64,000 nt of DNA from Aeromonas enteropelogenes (GTDB taxonomy: Bacteria > Pseudomonadota > Gammaproteobacteria > Enterobacterales > Aeromonadaceae): contig NZ_CDCG01000040.1 in assembly GCF_000819845.1 (NCBI RefSeq), forward strand, positions 93,287 through 157,286. Reading direction: 5' to 3'. Shown here piece after piece: positions 63,246-64,000 of this stretch (the first letter of the stretch is position 1; the number at the start of each line of letters is the position of its first letter). The notes under the pieces were generated by a model, which saw only the letters and a program-made list of their open reading frames with translations, made no database searches and was not told the origin of the DNA. The position numbers and the translations under genes were made by a program.

Positions 63246-64000
63246 TTGAATCACACTGCATTGCTAGTGCTGGAAGATGGAACTGTGTTCAAAGGCGTGT
63301 CGATAGGCGCCGAGGGATGTTCCGTTGGTGAAGTGGTTTTCAACACGTCGATGACGGGCTATCAGGAAATCCTCACCGATCCCTCTTATTCCCGTCAGAT
63401 CGTTACCCTCACTTACCCCCATATAGGCAACACCGGCACCAACAGCGAAGATGAAGAGTCCACCCAGATCCATGCCCAAGGCCTGATCATCCGCGACCTT
63501 CCGATACTTGCCTCCAATTTCCGCAATCAGCAATCCCTCTCCGATTACCTCAAGTCCCACAATATCGTTGGCATCGCCGACATCGACACCCGCAAACTGA
63601 CCCGCATCCTGCGCGAGAAAGGCGCCCAGGCCGGTTGCATTTATGCCGGCAAAGAAGTGGCGGGCAAGCAGGGCATTGAAGCAAGTGCAGAAGCGTACGC
63701 CCTCGAACAGGCGCGCGCCTTCCCCGGTTTGAAGGGGATGGATTTGGCCAAGGAAGTGACCGTCGCCGAGGCATACAGCTGGACCGAGGGGAGCTGGCAG
63801 CTTGGCAAGGGGCACGTCACCCCGGATGCCGACCAGCTGAAATATCACGTGGTGGCCTATGACTTCGGCGTCAAGCGCAACATCCTGCGCATGCTGGTGG
63901 ATCGTGGCTGCCGCCTGACCGTGGTGCCGGCCAAGACCCCGGCCGCCGAGGTACTGGCGCTGAACCCGGATGGCATCTTCCTCTCCAATGGCCCCGGTGA
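63246..64000 (+). CDS. carA: Carbamoyl-phosphate synthase small chain (partial)
   Basis: The first 251 codons of the glutamine-hydrolysing subunit that supplies ammonia to CarB for arginine and pyrimidine synthesis; the window edge cuts it just after LSNGPG. The N-terminal domain motifs [20 protein letters not shown] and [15 protein letters not shown] match E. coli CarA. The start is a TTG at 63246, seven bases after GGAGG; E. coli carA also starts with TTG, so this is conserved. The catalytic Cys of the amidotransferase domain lies beyond the window. Confidence 0.95.
   Translation, partial: MNHTALLVLEDGTVFKGVSIGAEGCSVGEVVFNTSMTGYQEILTDPSYSRQIVTLTYPHIGNTGTNSEDEESTQIHAQGLIIRDLPILASNFRNQQSLSDYLKSHNIVGIADIDTRKLTRILREKGAQAGCIYAGKEVAGKQGIEASAEAYALEQARAFPGLKGMDLAKEVTVAEAYSWTEGSWQLGKGHVTPDADQLKYHVVAYDFGVKRNILRMLVDRGCRLTVVPAKTPAAEVLALNPDGIFLSNGPG

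Noticed and set aside
63052-63249. 65-codon frame ending at the carA start
   Set aside because: No ribosome-binding site; it spans the carA promoter region and an ARG-box-like site.

Overview
The window looks like chromosomal core DNA of a gamma-proteobacterium, most likely an Aeromonas. The GC-rich codon use, the gene contents (NADP isocitrate dehydrogenase, OxyR/peroxiredoxin, CmoAB, AdhE, OppABCDF, AroH, SerA, RpiA, DapB, CarA) and locally Escherichia-like gene order (cmoB-cmoA-yecE near aspS and yebC; adhE divergent from ychE-oppABCDF; serA-rpiA-ygfA) all fit. The genus is my inference from the proteins, not from a search. I recognise no rRNA, tRNA, CRISPR array, insertion sequence or integrase.

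Layout. 0-2.3 kb: a FliB-type lysine N-methylase and two small membrane proteins. 2.3-6 kb: a tauABCD taurine uptake/desulfonation operon. 6-10.4 kb: a DUF218 protein, a secreted DNA/RNA endonuclease and a one-chain fructose-family PTS permease. 10.4-18.5 kb: an accessory stretch with small proteins, an AT-rich orphan methyltransferase, a GH92 alpha-mannosidase lipoprotein, ManA and an AraC-type regulator, which together suggest mannoside use. 18.6-24.7 kb: icd, a SulP transporter, a previously easy-to-miss 58-residue protein, an NlpC/P60 lipoprotein and the oxyR/peroxiredoxin pair. 24.7-28 kb: a three-gene ATP-grasp / 7TM inactive transglutaminase / retropepsin-like lipoprotein operon. 28-34 kb: cmoBA, yecE, an FmdB-like zinc ribbon, aspS, yebC. 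34-45 kb: adhE, with a perfect FNR site upstream, divergent from ychE and oppABCDF. 44.6-46 kb: a TerC-family protein under a yybP-ykoY (manganese) riboswitch, followed by a decayed duplicate of its own C-terminus. 46-53.9 kb: a periplasmic racemase, a small methyltransferase, pilU, a DUF486 protein, a solute-binding protein, btuCD, aroH and dgkA. 54.2-57 kb: a strikingly AT-rich 952-residue protein joining an HD phosphohydrolase to an Hsp90-type ATPase. 57-64 kb: serA, rpiA, ygfA, an NhaC antiporter, dapB and the start of carA (TTG start, cut by the window edge).

The most unusual item is the HD-Hsp90 protein at 54,186-57,044. It sits alone between dgkA and the bidirectional terminator that dgkA and serA probably once shared. 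Its metal ligands and its ATP-binding boxes both appear intact, and its composition points to horizontal transfer. I read it as a candidate single-gene stress or phage-defence module; this is inference. Other points worth checking are a pentanucleotide repeat that forms the ribosome-binding site of a periplasmic protein gene, the TerC tail duplication, the ATP-grasp/transglutaminase/protease operon, and several palindromes in long regulatory gaps.
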